DNA from: an uncultured Eubacteriales bacterium
Lineage (GTDB): Bacteria; Bacillota; Clostridia; Oscillospirales; UMGS1783
Assembly (NCBI GenBank): GCA_934456365.1
Contig: CAKSHC010000013.1
Coordinates: 1-11,176 of the forward strand
Reading direction: 5' to 3'
DNA length: 11,176 bases
In this document: piece after piece, positions 1 to 7,127 of the stretch
Layout: each line of letters starts with the position of its first letter
Numbering within the stretch: position 1 is the first letter of the stretch
Notes under the pieces: model-generated
Seen by the model: the letters and a program-made list of their open reading frames with translations, nothing else
Database searches by the model: none
Told to the model about the DNA's origin: nothing
Translations under genes and position numbers: made by a program

Positions 1-237
1 ACTATGGACGGTATCATGTCCTCCTGGGAGAACCGCAACAAAAGCTATGACATTATGAGCCAGAAGCAGAGCGACGCCACCCTCGGCTATGAGCGCGTGT
101 ATGATACCGAAACAAACGAGATATATAAAGCGACAAACGGCTTTACCGATGTGTACGACGGCAAGCGCTATAAGCCCGTGACCGACGACAATATGTATGC
201 CCAGCCGATCAGCGGCTATATCGAACGGGCGGATTGA
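1..237 (+). CDS. 3' end of an unrecognised protein gene (5' truncated by window)
   Basis: The frame is open from the first base of the window to a TGA at 235-237, so at least 78 C-terminal residues are visible and the true start lies to the left. The segment is soluble-looking, rich in Tyr, Asp, Asn and Thr, with no membrane span or cysteine. It carries a compact stretch reading SDATLGYERVYDTETNEIYK and later a TNGFTDVYDG element, ending in GYIERAD. The Tyr/Asp-rich short-strand pattern suggests a beta-rich C-terminal domain, but I do not recognise the family. Codon use (GGC, GCC, AAG, TAT) suits a genuine gene. The next gene starts 40 bases later with its own ribosome site, so the two are probably cotranscribed. 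Function unknown; the coding call is firm, the rest is inference. Confidence 0.8.
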   Translation, partial: TMDGIMSSWENRNKSYDIMSQKQSDATLGYERVYDTETNEIYKATNGFTDVYDGKRYKPVTDDNMYAQPISGYIERAD

Positions 238-277
238 GCCTTCCGTTTTTCGGAAATCGCAGAATAGAGAGGTGCTT

Positions 278-2818
278 ATGAAACGCAGACTGTTCAGAAA
301 ACGGGGCGCAAGGCTTTTGGCGGCGGTTTTTGCCGCTCTGTCGCTGATGCTCCTTTTGCCGGGCGAGGCCAAAGCCCGGGAGGGCGGCAGCACGGTTTTG
401 CTCGAGGATTATTACGGGCTTTGCGACGGAAATGCGGCCAAGGTTCCGGGGCTTAATTATCGCTGCTCAGGCCACGGAGACAAGATGATTGAGTACTATG
501 CGGAGGTTGAGGACGATGGGCGTTATACCGTCCCCGGTATTATCGAAAAGGTCGGGAATAAACTCCGCTATGTGTATACCTACTATTGTCCTACCTGCTA
601 CTCCACATGGAAGGAAGGTGCCAAATGGGACGGCGAGGGCGAAGTATATAACGACGGTTCGTCTATGGGTAGTGAGCTTGAAGATTATCTTGAGTTTGTA
701 TCAAACAACACGGTCGCCGGTATGGCATATTACGGTTACTACTACCCGCCGAAGGACGATTCGGATCATGCGCCGCAAAGGAATTATACTGTCGGCACTT
801 CAACAATTACAGAACAGCCGGATCTGTTTCAGGTCGACGAAAATGGGTGCCTGATCGGAACTTCCGGAAAGGCGCTGACGACTGTTTCCGGAAAGAAGCC
901 GGATGAAAGGGATCCTCTTGCTCATTGGGATATGCCGGGCGCATTCGCATTTTATCAATTTTTCTATACCGGTATGTCTGAGATGATAAACAAGCCTGCA
1001 AGCGCGGATGACCCGGCGTGGGATACTGTCCGGGATATGACCCGTATCTACTATATGAAACGTCAGCAGGAGGGGCAGCTTGCGGGGCCGAGGGTCAACT
1101 ATTCGTCTCACTGGTACAGCTATGATTATTCCATGCTCGGCGAATGGGTTGTGACCGATTTGATGGCTGAATATAAGACCGGCGAGATATGCGGATATGT
1201 TTCCTATGTGGGGCAGAAAACCGAGATTGCCGTGCCGGAAACGGTAACGATTCCGCTTTACGGAAAAGTAAAGGTCATTGGTATTGATATTGAGGATCAC
1301 AACCTGAAAAAGGTCTACGTCAACGACAATGTGACCTGCATCCGCCGCCTCAGCTCGGTAAACCTTGAGGAAATTTCGGGCTGCAAAAATCTTGAATATA
1401 TAGAGAAATATGCCTTCCAGAACGACGTTTCCCTCAAAAGCGTCCCCGAAATGCCGAAGCTCGACTGGGTCGCCATGGGCGCCTTTGAGGGCTGCATTTC
1501 CCTGCGCGATATCAAGCTGCCCGACCACATGACCTTTATCGATTTCACCGCTTTCGGCTGGTACGATACGATACTCGGAAATTACGATATCGGCATATCG
1601 GATCAGAGCTGGGAGGATTTTCAGTATTTGAGCGATCTTGCGGACAACGACAAGATCCTCGGTCTGACCCTCTACGCCAAAAAGGGAAGCACCACCTGGA
1701 ACCTGCTCGATGCGCTGATAAACAAAAACGACGCTCTCACCCCCGACCTGGATGAAAACGGCAAGCCTTATTTCAGGTCCTATGGCGACGCCGTTGCTAT
1801 GATGAGCGGCGAGGTGCAAACCTACACGAGCCACTGGAACCTCAAGAGCAGCGGCGACTATAAAGGCAGCCTTTCCCCCAGCGGCAAGGATGTGGACGAT
1901 TCCACCGGCGGCCGCCTCGGCGAATACGGCGAGGGCGAGGCCTCCTGGAATCCCCGCGATCTTGTCGAAAAGGGCGCGGTGACCGGCGGGCTTCTTTTGG
2001 CTGCCACCACCACGGCCGGCGTGGCCGGCTATGAGGCCGAAAAGAAAAAGAAATCCCAGGAAAAGAAAAACAAAGAGAAAAAATCGGAAGAAAAGAACAC
2101 CTGGGGCAAGGAGATTTCCTATCCGGAGCATAAGGATCGGAATAAGCTGATCTTCGATTTCCTGGGGCTTGTCGGCGACCAGATCGAGCACATGGGCGCC
2201 GTGGGCAAGGCCGGCAAGGAGCTGATCGAGGGCGCCGATCGGATTCAGAAATTCCTGGACGCCTACGCCGAAACGGGGGATATCGCAAAGGCTTTCGCCA
2301 AACTGGACTTTAGCGATATGACCTCCGGCAAGCTCGTGGGCACGCTGACCGAAGCGGTCCCGGGCGTCGCCCCGTGGGACGCGGCGACAGGGATATTCCT
2401 CGGCAATTCCTCCATCGGCGACGCCGTGAGCATCGGCTCCAACGCCGAGCATGGGGTGGATTTTGTTGTGGATATGGTGCGTTCGGTGATCGGCGAAGCG
2501 CAGAAAAATCCGACCGCGCCGAAGGGAACGAAGTATCCCGGCGTGTTCGGAGTGGATGAATTCTGCCAGAATATTGTCGACGGCGTTTATGGAGAAAACC
2601 TGAAAAATCTGGGGCTGACCGGCGATCTGCTCTTCTCGAAGGGCAGCATCGGGCAAACCTGGAACGGCGTCTTCGGCGAAGAGGGCATGGGCTTTTGGAA
2701 TTTCCTTTATAGCTCTTTTGAAACCCTTGGCGAAAAATCCGCCGAAAACAACGTGGTGCTGGGCGGCCTGAGAAGCTGGTTCAGCGATAAGGTCAAGAAT
2801 TTCTATGCGGGCCAATAA
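278..2818 (+). CDS. Receptor-like surface protein: signal peptide, BspA-type LRR ectodomain, one membrane span, cytosolic tail
   Basis: 846 residues from the ATG at 278, chosen because GAGAGGTG (267-274) precedes it and it opens a classic signal peptide (MKRRLFRKRG, hydrophobic core 11-27, likely cleavage after AKA at 33). An upstream in-frame ATG at 197 overlaps the previous gene and has no ribosome site. Residues 49-107 hold C49, C63, H66 and a CPTC pair (104-107), which could bind zinc or form disulfides. Residues about 303-480 carry BspA/LRR_5 features: AF-x-GC-xSL at 402-409, LPDHMTFID at 414-422, and a closing LTLYAKKGST at 463-472. A hydrophobic span (567-584) is followed by a Lys/Glu-rich stretch (586-607), a stop-transfer signal placing the last 240 residues in the cytosol. 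That tail is not recognised. Known for the family: BspA repeats mediate surface binding. Inferred: the protein senses or binds something outside and relays or anchors inside. Sampled GC is much lower in the first half than in the tail. Confidence 0.85.
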   Translation: MKRRLFRKRGARLLAAVFAALSLMLLLPGEAKAREGGSTVLLEDYYGLCDGNAAKVPGLNYRCSGHGDKMIEYYAEVEDDGRYTVPGIIEKVGNKLRYVYTYYCPTCYSTWKEGAKWDGEGEVYNDGSSMGSELEDYLEFVSNNTVAGMAYYGYYYPPKDDSDHAPQRNYTVGTSTITEQPDLFQVDENGCLIGTSGKALTTVSGKKPDERDPLAHWDMPGAFAFYQFFYTGMSEMINKPASADDPAWDTVRDMTRIYYMKRQQEGQLAGPRVNYSSHWYSYDYSMLGEWVVTDLMAEYKTGEICGYVSYVGQKTEIAVPETVTIPLYGKVKVIGIDIEDHNLKKVYVNDNVTCIRRLSSVNLEEISGCKNLEYIEKYAFQNDVSLKSVPEMPKLDWVAMGAFEGCISLRDIKLPDHMTFIDFTAFGWYDTILGNYDIGISDQSWEDFQYLSDLADNDKILGLTLYAKKGSTTWNLLDALINKNDALTPDLDENGKPYFRSYGDAVAMMSGEVQTYTSHWNLKSSGDYKGSLSPSGKDVDDSTGGRLGEYGEGEASWNPRDLVEKGAVTGGLLLAATTTAGVAGYEAEKKKKSQEKKNKEKKSEEKNTWGKEISYPEHKDRNKLIFDFLGLVGDQIEHMGAVGKAGKELIEGADRIQKFLDAYAETGDIAKAFAKLDFSDMTSGKLVGTLTEAVPGVAPWDAATGIFLGNSSIGDAVSIGSNAEHGVDFVVDMVRSVIGEAQKNPTAPKGTKYPGVFGVDEFCQNIVDGVYGENLKNLGLTGDLLFSKGSIGQTWNGVFGEEGMGFWNFLYSSFETLGEKSAENNVVLGGLRSWFSDKVKNFYAGQ

Positions 2819-2840
2819 GGGCGAAGGGAGAAAAACCGAT

Positions 2841-3608
2841 ATGAATTTCAAATTGTCTTATCTCGCCGCCGCCCGGCTCGGCGAGCTGGAAAATCTGAGT
2901 CCAAGCTCGATTTCTCCGATGCACGACCTCGCCCCCATTCTTGCCGCGCAGCAAGAGAGCCTGGGAGAGGATGGCGCGGCCAAGCTGGATGAGCTGCTTT
3001 CGGAAGAGAAGCTTCTGGTTGAGGAAAACGGGAAGATTCATCCCGCGCCAGAGCTGCGCGGGTTTCTGAAGGCGCTGTTTGCGCCCGAAAAATGCCTGCA
3101 CACCCGCCTAAACGAGCCCGGCGGCTGCTCAGACAGCTATTATCTCCCCTTTGACGGGGCCTGGATGCGCCTCGACGCGATCCGCGGGGAATTTTCCCTG
3201 AGCTTTCCTCTGCCGGAAGAGGGCGTGTTCCTTTGTCTGCGGGGCGACGTGGAAGCCGCTCTGCAAGGGGAAAACGTGCGGCTTTTGGCGCAGCGGCGCG
3301 AAGGCAGCGAAACCCGCAGCGCCGTGGTCTTTTCGGATGAAAAGGGCTATCCGTTTTTCGGCACCATTGCCGACAGCGAAGCATGCACCGCAAAGGAATA
3401 TCTCCATTCCTTTGCCAAAACCCCGGAAAACCGCCTTTGGATCGCCGAAATGCTTTCCGGGCGGCGCGCCTTTGAGCTGCCCGAGAGCGAGAGGGAAGAG
3501 GAGCCGCCGAAGCGCTCCTATAAAGGGGCTGTCAAGGGCTTTCTGATCGGGGTTGCCGTGAATCTCTGCGCCGCGCTGATCCTTGCCTTGCTGAAGGCTT
3601 TGCTGTGA
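2841..3608 (+). CDS. Unrecognised protein with C-terminal membrane anchor
   Basis: 255 residues from the ATG at 2841. AAGGGAG (2824-2830) lies 10 bases upstream; an earlier in-frame ATG at 2805 would overlap the LRR gene and has a poorer ribosome site. There is no signal peptide. Residues 1-210 look like a mixed alpha/beta cytosolic domain, then an acidic-to-basic linker (ESEREEEPPKRS, 215-226) and one hydrophobic helix (about 232-252) ending three residues before the C-terminus. This is tail-anchored topology with the bulk in the cytosol. Residues 50-90 (helix, ELLSEEKLLVEENGKIHPAP, then LRGFLKALFAPEKCL) resemble the pattern in EspG-type chaperones of type VII secretion, but this is a by-eye likeness only. 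It sits 22 bases after the LRR gene and 10 bases before the next, so it is in the same operon and perhaps acts with the cytosolic tail of the LRR protein. Function unknown. Confidence 0.8.
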   Translation: MNFKLSYLAAARLGELENLSPSSISPMHDLAPILAAQQESLGEDGAAKLDELLSEEKLLVEENGKIHPAPELRGFLKALFAPEKCLHTRLNEPGGCSDSYYLPFDGAWMRLDAIRGEFSLSFPLPEEGVFLCLRGDVEAALQGENVRLLAQRREGSETRSAVVFSDEKGYPFFGTIADSEACTAKEYLHSFAKTPENRLWIAEMLSGRRAFELPESEREEEPPKRSYKGAVKGFLIGVAVNLCAALILALLKALL

Positions 3609-3618
3609 GGTGGGGAAG

Positions 3619-5082
3619 ATGAAAATGAAACAGGTTTTATCCCGCGCGTGGGATTCCATTTTAAGCTCGTATGAAGGAAAGAAATTCTGGCCGAGCTTGA
3701 TTCTGCGCCTGGTTTACGCGCTGATCTCGGCCGTTTTCACCGCCGTGTTTGCAAACACGCTCTTTTCCCGAAACAACACGCTCAATCAGATCTTTTCCGC
3801 TCTGTTTTTCTACTTCCTGCTGCTCGCGGTCAGTAAGCTGATCGAGGAAGGACGGCGCGGCGGTCTGGGCGGGCGCCTGAAAAACGCCTTTTGCAGCATG
3901 GTGCAGCTCAAGCCGCCGGCGCTCTGGTTTTTCCTTGCCGCGGCGGCGCTCTCGCTGGTTTTGCCCTATGCCTTTGTGCTGGCCTTGGCGCTGCTGCTTT
4001 TCAGCTCGGTGGTTTCCGGGAAAAATTCGCTGCTGCTCGGCGTTAAGAATGCCGTAACAAAGGGCAAAAATCCGGAAAGAAACGGCAAGGGCCTCGCCGC
4101 CTTTACAAGCGGCCTGATCGCCTGCGCCCTGATCGTCTGCATCCTGGCTAACCTCGGGGTGCCCACGCTCTATGGGCTCATCGACGGGCGCGCGTCCCGC
4201 GGCGATGTGGGGCAAACCGATCGGATCGAGCCCGATTCTCCCGCCGCGCCGGACAGCTCCTCTGATCCGGCAAGCGAGCCCGATTCTCCCGCGCCCGCCC
4301 CGAGCGGCGAGGTGATCGTCGATCGCGACGTCAGCCCTGTTGACGCCGCCTCGCAGTTGACCACCCGGCTGATCGAGCTTGCGGGAAAAGACAGAGCCGC
4401 TTTTGAAAAGCTTTTCCGAAACACGGAAAGTTCGGCGGTCGACCAATATTATAATCAGTCGTACGATTCCTTCCGCGCGTGCGAAAAAAGCCTGATCGCC
4501 ATCGCCGCGCAGGATGATTCCTATGTGTGGTTCACGGCGCTTTACTACCGGATCCCGGCCGGATATCCGGCCGAGAAGGAGCAGTCGGTTTATCTCTCTA
4601 CCATCATGAGCCGCGCCGCCGACGGCTGGAAGCTCGAATGGAACGACGGCGCCCGTGCCCGCCTGGAGGAATCCTTTCACAACGCGGGCTTCTCCGCCGA
4701 GGGCTATGCGGCCATGGAGCAGGGCTATGCCTGGGCGAAGTTCTTTATCCCGTTTGATCTCTACACCGCCATGCTCTATTATGATAATGCCGTGATGTGC
4801 AAGCTTGTGGAGATGTATTTCGAGGATGGAGGGGATCTGAACCTCACCTTTTATGCCTCCAACGGCATGGCGAAGGATGCCGCCTTGACCGGCATGGATC
4901 TTACGGTGACCGGCGAAAACCGGCCGCTGTTTGCCAAAAGCTTCTCACTTGACCGGGTGGTGCAGGCAGGCAACGTTTCGCTCTTCGCTCTGAAAATTCC
5001 GGCGGAGGAACTGGATTTTTCCACCTGGACCAGCCCGAAAATCGCCGGCTTCACCTTCCGCTACGACCTGCTGGAAAATTGA
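3619..5082 (+). CDS. Multi-span membrane protein with Pro/Ser-rich linker and large external C-terminal domain
   Basis: 487 residues from the ATG at 3619, placed 8 bases after GAGG (3607-3610). A GTG at 3610 and an ATG at 3625 are in frame but less well spaced. Hydrophobic segments lie at about 27-47, 56-74, a long stretch 101-133 that is probably two spans around a proline at 116, and 161-183. Basic loops at 78-88 (EGRRGGLGGR) and 148-158 fit the cytosolic side, giving five spans with the C-terminus outside. A Pro/Ser/Asp/Glu-rich linker (203-230) leads to an external domain (about 235-487) with many aromatic residues and one cysteine. I do not recognise this domain; part of it (NQSYDSFRACEKSL to DGWKLEWND) is weakly reminiscent of NTF2-like folds. 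It is the last gene of the left operon, ending 70 bases before a strong terminator. Transport, assembly or envelope sensing are all possible. Confidence 0.82.
   Translation: MKMKQVLSRAWDSILSSYEGKKFWPSLILRLVYALISAVFTAVFANTLFSRNNTLNQIFSALFFYFLLLAVSKLIEEGRRGGLGGRLKNAFCSMVQLKPPALWFFLAAAALSLVLPYAFVLALALLLFSSVVSGKNSLLLGVKNAVTKGKNPERNGKGLAAFTSGLIACALIVCILANLGVPTLYGLIDGRASRGDVGQTDRIEPDSPAAPDSSSDPASEPDSPAPAPSGEVIVDRDVSPVDAASQLTTRLIELAGKDRAAFEKLFRNTESSAVDQYYNQSYDSFRACEKSLIAIAAQDDSYVWFTALYYRIPAGYPAEKEQSVYLSTIMSRAADGWKLEWNDGARARLEESFHNAGFSAEGYAAMEQGYAWAKFFIPFDLYTAMLYYDNAVMCKLVEMYFEDGGDLNLTFYASNGMAKDAALTGMDLTVTGENRPLFAKSFSLDRVVQAGNVSLFALKIPAEELDFSTWTSPKIAGFTFRYDLLEN
4228..4292 (+). repeat. Pair of 17-bp direct repeats inside the linker of the multi-span protein
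   Basis: GAGCCCGATTCTCCCGC occurs at 4228-4244 and again at 4276-4292, 48 bases apart and in the same frame, each encoding EPDSPA. They lie in the Pro/Ser-rich linker between the last membrane span and the external domain. Such perfect codon-level duplication suggests a recent linker expansion, and the linker may vary in length between strains. Confidence 0.85.
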
Positions 5083-5152
5083 CGGCTCGTTTGTTTCCGC
5101 TTTTTTAACGGGCGTCGGCGCTTTGGTTGGAATTCTGATCGAAAAAGAAAGC

Positions 5153-5188
5153 AAAAAAATGGCCGCCCGATCGGGCGGCCATTTTTTT
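5153..5188. terminator. Bidirectional Rho-independent terminator
   Basis: A perfect 36-bp inverted repeat centred between 5170 and 5171. Each arm is seven A/T pairs plus TGGCCGCCCGA or its complement, so either strand gives a GC-rich hairpin followed by seven T residues. It lies between the end of the four-gene + strand operon (5082) and the stop codon of the convergent hydrolase gene, which begins at the next base but two (5191). It should stop transcription from both sides. Confidence 0.95.
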
Positions 5189-5190
5189 AT

Positions 5191-6168
5191 TCAGATATAT
5201 TTTTTGAGCTCGCCTCCGATGGCGGAAGCCATGGCGGCAAAGCCGTCGTCGGAGGGGTGGGTGCTGTCGCAGAAGTTGCGGTATTCATGCGGAATGACCC
5301 GGAAGCCGTCGAGGAAGTGCAGATAGGCCACCCGGCCGCAGATCTCCTGCAAAAGCCCCTTGAGCCATTCGGTGTAGGCGGGGCGGCCGTCGGTCAGCTC
5401 GTCCCAATCGGTCATCCAGAAGGGGGAAACCACCACGCAGGGCACATGCGAGAAGCGCTCGTCCAGATCGCAGAAGAAGCCGCGCACGTTTTCCTCGATG
5501 GTTTTGCGGTCCTTGATGAAGCAGAAATCGTTGGTGCCCAGCTCCACCACAATCGCGTCGGGCCGCCAGGGGAGATCCTCCGGGATCAGGCCGGGGCGGA
5601 AGCAGTCGCCTCCGATGGAGGCGTTGAGCAGGTCGGCGTCCAGCTCGCGGCTCAGCCGGGCCGCCGCCGAAAGGGAGGGATGCGTGCCGAAGAGCCCCTG
5701 GGAAATGGAGTCGCCCACGATCAGAAGCTTCCGCTGCGGCGCGGGGACGGGGGTGAAGTCGCCGAGCGAGAAGCGGGAAAAGCGCACCATCGCCCCCACC
5801 GGGGTGTAGATGCAAAAGCGCACCCGGCCGGGATTCTGCTTCCGGTAGCGGAAGCGCCCCTTGTGGATGGCGGGGGAAACCGTCAGGGTGTAGGCGCCGT
5901 TTTCATACACGTCGAACACATCGCTGGTCGAATAGCCGTCCAGGCTTTTCCCGGCCGAGAAAGGGAGCATTTCGTAGTCAAACGCGATCTCGTCGGCCTC
6001 GGTTTCAAATTCCAGCGTAACGCCCGCCGCGCAACGCGAATAGGGCGCATAGGGGCGGTTTTGCTCATAATCGGCGATGCGCTCGGGCGAGAAGCGCAGC
6101 GGCTCGTACCAGCCCTCGTTTTCCGAAACAAGGGAAACATGATGGAAAAGGGAAGAGATGGAATCCAT
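5191..6168 (-). CDS. SGNH/GDSL-family hydrolase (probable carbohydrate or acyl esterase)
   Basis: 325 residues, ATG at 6166-6168 with GGAGG (6176-6180) seven bases upstream. The C-terminal half is a clear SGNH hydrolase: block I VGDSIS (151-156, nucleophile S154), block II ASIGGD with the oxyanion glycine (184-188), block III GTND (211-214, N213) and block V DSTHPSDDG (301-309, D301 and H304). Residues 1-140 form an N-terminal beta-rich domain with alternating strands, as in two-domain carbohydrate esterases of the CE2/CE3-like type. There is no signal peptide or membrane span, so it probably acts in the cytosol, removing acetyl or other acyl groups from sugars or a small metabolite; the substrate cannot be read from the sequence. 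It stands alone, with its own promoter and the shared terminator at its end. Family assignment is firm; specificity is open. Confidence 0.93.
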   Translation of the reverse strand: MDSISSLFHHVSLVSENEGWYEPLRFSPERIADYEQNRPYAPYSRCAAGVTLEFETEADEIAFDYEMLPFSAGKSLDGYSTSDVFDVYENGAYTLTVSPAIHKGRFRYRKQNPGRVRFCIYTPVGAMVRFSRFSLGDFTPVPAPQRKLLIVGDSISQGLFGTHPSLSAAARLSRELDADLLNASIGGDCFRPGLIPEDLPWRPDAIVVELGTNDFCFIKDRKTIEENVRGFFCDLDERFSHVPCVVVSPFWMTDWDELTDGRPAYTEWLKGLLQEICGRVAYLHFLDGFRVIPHEYRNFCDSTHPSDDGFAAMASAIGGELKKYI

Positions 6169-6197
6169 ATCGGAACCTCCTTTTTTTTGCTGCCTTT

Positions 6198-6226
6198 ATT
6201 ATAGAAAGAATTTTTTGCGCGGTCAA
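6198..6226 (-). promoter_or_regulatory. Sigma-A type promoter for the SGNH hydrolase
   Basis: On the - strand, TTGACC (6226-6221, five of six consensus bases) and a perfect TATAAT (6203-6198) are separated by exactly 17 bases. The expected start near 6191 leaves a leader of about 22 bases that contains the GGAGG ribosome site. The promoter lies in the 112-base divergent region shared with sleB. Confidence 0.88.
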
Positions 6227-6280
6227 GCCGGAAAGAATAAAAAGAGCGGCCTTTGGAAAAAATAGGGGTGAGGTGAGATC

Positions 6281-6934
6281 ATGAAACGAAACGTTATCCG
6301 CATAGCCGCTGTCTGTCTGCTTGCCGCTCTGATCCTGTGCTTGCCGGCGTCCGCCCTCTCCCGCCAGGGCTCGCGCGGGGAAGAGGTCCGCAAAATTCAG
6401 CAGAAGCTCAAAAACTGGGGCTATTATTCGGGCGAGGTCGACGGGATCTTCGGCTCGCAGACCCGCGCCGCCGTCGTGTATTTCCAAAAGAAAAACGGGC
6501 TGACGGCCGATGGGATCGCCGGCCCGGCCACGCTGGCCGCCATGGGAATCTCCAATTCCTCCACCGGGTCCACAACCTCCTACTCCAATGAGCTGGCTCT
6601 TTTGGCCCGCATCATTTCGGCGGAATCGCGCGGGGAGCCGTATGTGGGGCAGGTGGCGGTGGGCGCCGTGATCCTCAACCGGGTCAAGCATCCCTCCTTC
6701 CCCAACACCATCGCCGGGGTGGTGTATCAGAAGGGCGCCTTCACGGCGGTGGCCGACGGCCAGTTCGATCAGCCGGTGGCCTCCTCGGCCTATAAGGCCG
6801 CGCAGGACGCCATGAACGGCTGGGATCCGACCGGCGGCGCGATCTACTATTATAATCCCAAAACGGCGACCAGCGCCTGGATCCGCACCCGCCCCGTGAT
6901 CACCACCATCGGCAACCACGTGTTCTGCTCCTGA
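6281..6934 (+). CDS. sleB: Spore cortex-lytic enzyme SleB-type (peptidoglycan-binding plus Hydrolase_2)
   Basis: 217 residues, ATG at 6281 behind a strong GGGGTGAGGTG (6265-6275). It has a signal peptide (basic MKRNVIR, hydrophobic 8-22, likely cleavage after ASA at 25), a PG_binding_1 domain (27-88, with GSRGEEVRKIQQKL, DGIFGSQTRAAV and ADGIAGPATL), a Ser/Thr linker (91-101) and a Hydrolase_2 (SleB/CwlJ) catalytic domain (about 105-217). The catalytic glutamate is expected at E115 in ISAESRGEPY; AVGAVILNRVKHPSFP and the AIYYYNP element are also typical. In the family, SleB is a lytic transglycosylase held in the spore and cleaving muramic-delta-lactam cortex during germination. Domain order and length match SleB rather than CwlJ, which lacks the binding domain. 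In Bacillus, ypeB follows sleB; here it does not. A forespore promoter is expected but I could not place one convincingly. Confidence 0.93.
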   Translation: MKRNVIRIAAVCLLAALILCLPASALSRQGSRGEEVRKIQQKLKNWGYYSGEVDGIFGSQTRAAVVYFQKKNGLTADGIAGPATLAAMGISNSSTGSTTSYSNELALLARIISAESRGEPYVGQVAVGAVILNRVKHPSFPNTIAGVVYQKGAFTAVADGQFDQPVASSAYKAAQDAMNGWDPTGGAIYYYNPKTATSAWIRTRPVITTIGNHVFCS

Positions 6935-7066
6935 TATGCGCCGCCTTTGGATTCTGGCTCTGGTGCTTTTCCTGATGGGCGCGGCCTGCATTCTGATCTT
7001 TTTTCTCTACACCGGCTGGTCCCCTTGGCAGGAGCAGGAGGCGCTCGGACAATCGCAGTATGTGGG

Positions 7067-7097
7067 AAAGGTCTTCCGGTCTCCGGAAGACTTTTTT
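7067..7097 (+). terminator. Rho-independent terminator of sleB
   Basis: GTCTTCCGG (7071-7079) pairs perfectly with CCGGAAGAC (7083-7091) around a three-base loop, followed by six T (7092-7097); three upstream A residues extend the stem with the T-tract. It lies 137 bases after the sleB stop and 60 bases before the ATPase start, so it separates the two units. Confidence 0.88.
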
Positions 7098-7098
7098 C

Positions 7099-7127
7099 TT
7101 GCCAATCTGCCCTCTTTGTGGTATGCT
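7099..7127 (+). promoter_or_regulatory. Extended -10 sigma-A promoter for the ABC exporter operon
   Basis: TTGCCA (7099-7104) and TATGCT (7122-7127) are 17 bases apart, and TGG directly before the -10 makes it an extended -10 element. Transcription would start near 7134, giving a leader of about 24 bases with GGGAGG (7147-7152). The -35 begins two bases after the sleB terminator T-tract, so the spacing between units is minimal. Confidence 0.7.

Noticed and set aside
241..255. Small TTCCG-T5-CGGAA hairpin between the first two genes
   Set aside because: Only five base pairs with the T-run in the loop and none after it; too weak for a terminator or attenuator call.
800..2851. 683-codon open frame on the - strand opposite the LRR gene
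   Set aside because: It mirrors the codon structure of the + strand gene, has no ribosome site, and its product is low-complexity Gly/Ala/His/Ile-rich without domains; the + strand product has a signal peptide, LRR motifs and a membrane span.
5257..6204. 315-codon + strand frame opposite the SGNH hydrolase
   Set aside because: The - strand carries all SGNH catalytic blocks, a GGAGG site and a consensus promoter; the + frame has none of these and begins within the hydrolase gene.
6234..6264. Possible sigma-G promoter for sleB (AGAATA, 18 bases, AAAAATA)
   Set aside because: The -35 is fair but the -10 matches only weakly, and the implied start would fall within the ribosome site.
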